DNA of 7,469 nt, from contig CALVTV010000068.1 of the NCBI GenBank assembly GCA_944363005.1, positions 1-7,469 on the forward strand. The letters are read 5' to 3'. The position numbers were made by a program, and so were the translations under genes. The DNA comes from an uncultured Clostridia bacterium. GTDB taxonomy: Bacteria; Bacillota; Clostridia; Christensenellales; Aristaeellaceae. Positions 5,807 to 7,469 of this stretch are shown piece after piece. Positions within the stretch are counted from its first letter, which is position 1; every line of letters begins with the position of its first letter. The notes beneath the pieces were generated by a model. The model ran no database searches. It was not told the origin of the DNA and saw nothing but the letters and a program-made list of their open reading frames with translations.

Positions 5807-6685
5807 ATGAACGGATTTCTATGTGTGCTCAAGCCTCCGGGCATGACTTCAAGCGATGTGGTGGTACGTGTGCGGCGGATGCTGCCCAAGGGCACGAAGG
5901 TGGGCCATGCCGGTACGCTTGACCCTGAGGCGGCAGGCGTATTGCCGCTGATGATCGGGAAGGCTTCGCGCTTGTTCGATTATCTGGTGGAAAAGGAAAA
6001 GGTCTACGTTGCCCAGCTGAAGCCGGGGTACGCCACGGATACCCAGGATGCACACGGCGAACCCCTCAGCGGAGAAGGCAAGCGGGCTTCCCGTGCGGAA
6101 TTGGAGGCTGTGTTGCCGCGCTTTATTGGGGAGATCGATCAGATCCCGCCGATGTACTCCGCCCTCAAGCGCAACGGCCAAAAGCTTTGCGATTTGGCCA
6201 GACAGGGCGTTGCATTGGAGATTGAGCCGCGCAAAACGCAGGTTTACGCCATTGACGTGCTGCATGAGTTGGAAGATGGGAGTTTTCTGATTGCCGTGCG
6301 CTGCGGGCGCGGTACATATATTCGCACGCTGTGTCAGGATATTGGCGCGGCGCTGGGGACGCAAGGCCACATGGGTTACCTGTTGCGCGCGCGCACAGGC
6401 GCTTTTTCGCTCGATGATGCGCACACGTTGGAAGAACTGGATCAGGCGTCCGACCTCTCGGGGCTTTTGATGGAGATGGATATGCCGCTTTCGCATATTC
6501 CTGCGATTCATGTGAAGCCTCATGCGGAGCGTTTTGTCCGCAACGGGAATGCGCTCAAACGCGGAGAGTTGATGGAAGTGCCCGACGAGGGAGCGTGTGT
6601 GCGCCTGTATATAAACGATCGGTTTGCGGGGCTTGGCAGGATGTCGGGCGATGCGATGAAATTTGACGCGATGCTTCTGGAGTAA
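5807..6685 (+). CDS. truB: tRNA pseudouridine(55) synthase TruB
   Basis: TruB converts uridine 55 in the T-arm of almost all tRNAs to pseudouridine and also helps tRNA folding. The 292-residue protein is of usual Bacillota length. It begins with the family-typical MNGFLCVLKPPGMTSSDVV. The catalytic aspartate is D39 in GHAGTLDP (33-40), the active-site tyrosine is Y67 in EKVY, and the conserved arginine is R173 in GRGTYIRT. The G-x-TDT-D-G segment that follows the tyrosine and the NGQKL-DLAR-G region are also present. A C-terminal PUA-like domain (about 230-292) completes the protein. AAGGAG at 5789-5794, inside the end of nrnA, is 12 bases before the ATG at 5807. A TTG at 5804 is nine bases away and would add one residue; I prefer the ATG because the family start is MNG. 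Only three bases separate it from nrnA. Confidence 0.96.
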   Translation: MNGFLCVLKPPGMTSSDVVVRVRRMLPKGTKVGHAGTLDPEAAGVLPLMIGKASRLFDYLVEKEKVYVAQLKPGYATDTQDAHGEPLSGEGKRASRAELEAVLPRFIGEIDQIPPMYSALKRNGQKLCDLARQGVALEIEPRKTQVYAIDVLHELEDGSFLIAVRCGRGTYIRTLCQDIGAALGTQGHMGYLLRARTGAFSLDDAHTLEELDQASDLSGLLMEMDMPLSHIPAIHVKPHAERFVRNGNALKRGELMEVPDEGACVRLYINDRFAGLGRMSGDAMKFDAMLLE

Positions 6686-6688
6686 GAT

Positions 6689-7469
6689 ATGAAACTGTTA
6701 ACACATGAACAGCAGTGGCGTGGAGGCGAGACGGTTGTTGCCTTCGGCATGTTTGACGGCGTGCATGCGGGGCATGCGCAGCTGATGAAGAAGGCAACCG
6801 AATTGGCGCAACAGGAGGCGCTTTCGAGCGTGGTATATACGTTTTCGTCCCACCCGATGGCAACGTATGCGCCGGATCGCGTGCCGCCGCAGCTGAATAC
6901 ACGATCGGAGAAGATCAAGACAATTGCCCAAATGGGCATCGATGTAGCCGTATTGCGCCCATTTAACCAGGAATATGGGAATTTGGAACCCGAGGCGTTC
7001 GTGCGTTCGTTTTATACGGCGCTTCATCCGCGTCATGTGGTGATCGGATTCAATTACTCATTTGGCCGGCATGGGGCTGGAAAAGCCGAAGACATGCGGG
7101 AATTCGGCCGACAGTTTGGATTTGAAACGCATGTCGTCCCGGAAGTCTGCATCGAGGGGGCGCCCGTTTCGTCGACGCGCATTCGCGGTGAGATTGCGCG
7201 TGGCAATATGGAGACTGTAACCGAGCTCTTGGGGCACGTGTATTCGCTCTGTGGGGTCATTGCTCACGGGAAACAGCTTGGCCGCAAGCTGGATTTCCCG
7301 ACGGCGAATCTTCCCTGGCCCAACGGTAAGGCCATTCCGCCCAAAGGGGTATACGCGGCGCTGGCGGATGTTTGCGGCAGAACGTATATGGCGGCGGTCA
7401 ACATCGGCGCGCATCCGACTGTGCCCGATGGCGCACCGACGATCGAAGCGAACCTGCTCGACTTTTACG
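6689..7469 (+). CDS. ribF: Bifunctional riboflavin kinase/FAD synthetase RibF (cut by right edge)
   Basis: RibF phosphorylates riboflavin to FMN and adenylates FMN to FAD. About 260 residues are visible with no stop before the window edge; the full protein is usually about 305-320, so some 50 are missing. The N-terminal nucleotidyltransferase domain shows FGMFDGVHAGH (19-29), TFSSHP near 51-56, GFNYSFG near 119-125 and the SSTRIR motif at 161-166. The riboflavin kinase domain starts near 185 with GRKLDFPTANL at 198-208, containing the PTAN nucleotide/metal-binding motif (204-207), then the PPKGVYA and NIGAHPT segments. D202 stands where most relatives have Gly before FPTAN. GGAG at 6679-6682, inside the end of truB, is six bases before the ATG, and the intergenic gap is three bases, so there is no room for a dedicated FMN riboswitch. 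Bacillota commonly carry ribF here. Confidence 0.95.
   Translation, partial: MKLLTHEQQWRGGETVVAFGMFDGVHAGHAQLMKKATELAQQEALSSVVYTFSSHPMATYAPDRVPPQLNTRSEKIKTIAQMGIDVAVLRPFNQEYGNLEPEAFVRSFYTALHPRHVVIGFNYSFGRHGAGKAEDMREFGRQFGFETHVVPEVCIEGAPVSSTRIRGEIARGNMETVTELLGHVYSLCGVIAHGKQLGRKLDFPTANLPWPNGKAIPPKGVYAALADVCGRTYMAAVNIGAHPTVPDGAPTIEANLLDFY

Noticed and set aside
5849..6523. Minus-strand open frame of 224 codons opposite truB
   Set aside because: It is antisense to a complete TruB with intact catalytic residues and shows no domain or convincing start of its own. Similar shadows at 4417-5019 and 5318-5746 are rejected for the same reason.
6683..6691. FMN riboswitch or separate promoter for ribF
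   Set aside because: Only three bases separate truB and ribF, and the ribF ribosome-binding site is in truB codons, so ribF is read as part of the operon.
1..7469. Mobile element, CRISPR array, tRNA/rRNA, or a new defence or biosynthetic system
   Set aside because: Nearly every base lies in one of eight recognised housekeeping genes in their conserved order. There are no terminal inverted repeats, spaced direct repeats, transposase-like frames or tRNA cloverleaf sequences that I can see.

Overview
The window is one uninterrupted plus-strand gene cluster: nusA, rnpM (ylxR), ylxQ, infB, rbfA, nrnA (DHH phosphoesterase), truB and the first part of ribF. This is the widely conserved nusA-infB transcription/translation operon. 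The presence of both ylxR and ylxQ, a NusA without C-terminal acidic repeats, and a DHH-family nrnA between rbfA and truB all point to the Bacillota. The GC-rich look, with strong G/C preference at third codon positions, and the Ala/Pro/Arg/Gly/Gln-rich IF2 linker suggest a GC-rich member of the Clostridia. That lineage call is inference from gene order and composition; no phylogeny was run.

Layout: positions 1-34 hold the edge of an upstream gene (by synteny probably rimP) and the nusA ribosome-binding site. nusA (35-1189) is followed after 15 bases by rnpM (1205-1471), which overlaps ylxQ (1461-1793) by 11 bases. The largest gap, 48 bases, separates ylxQ from infB (1842-4454). rbfA (4480-4860, probable TTG start) overlaps nrnA (4847-5803) by 14 bases. 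nrnA is followed almost without gap by truB (5807-6685) and then ribF (6689 to the right edge, cut off). There is no rho-independent terminator, RNA gene, mobile element or CRISPR array, so the genes are probably co-transcribed from a promoter left of the window, with much translational coupling.

Functionally the cluster joins transcription elongation and termination control (NusA), RNA-binding accessory proteins (RnpM, YlxQ), translation initiation (IF2), 30S maturation (RbfA), turnover of very short RNAs and/or pAp (NrnA), tRNA pseudouridine-55 formation (TruB) and flavin cofactor synthesis (RibF). All eight genes look intact as far as they are visible, with their recognisable catalytic or binding motifs present.

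I do not see an undescribed system here. The points worth a second look are small: an unusual, helix-rich IF2 N-terminus with a degenerate 39-base tandem repeat in its linker, a candidate internal IF2 start, a small GC hairpin over the rnpM ribosome-binding site, and the non-AUG start of rbfA.
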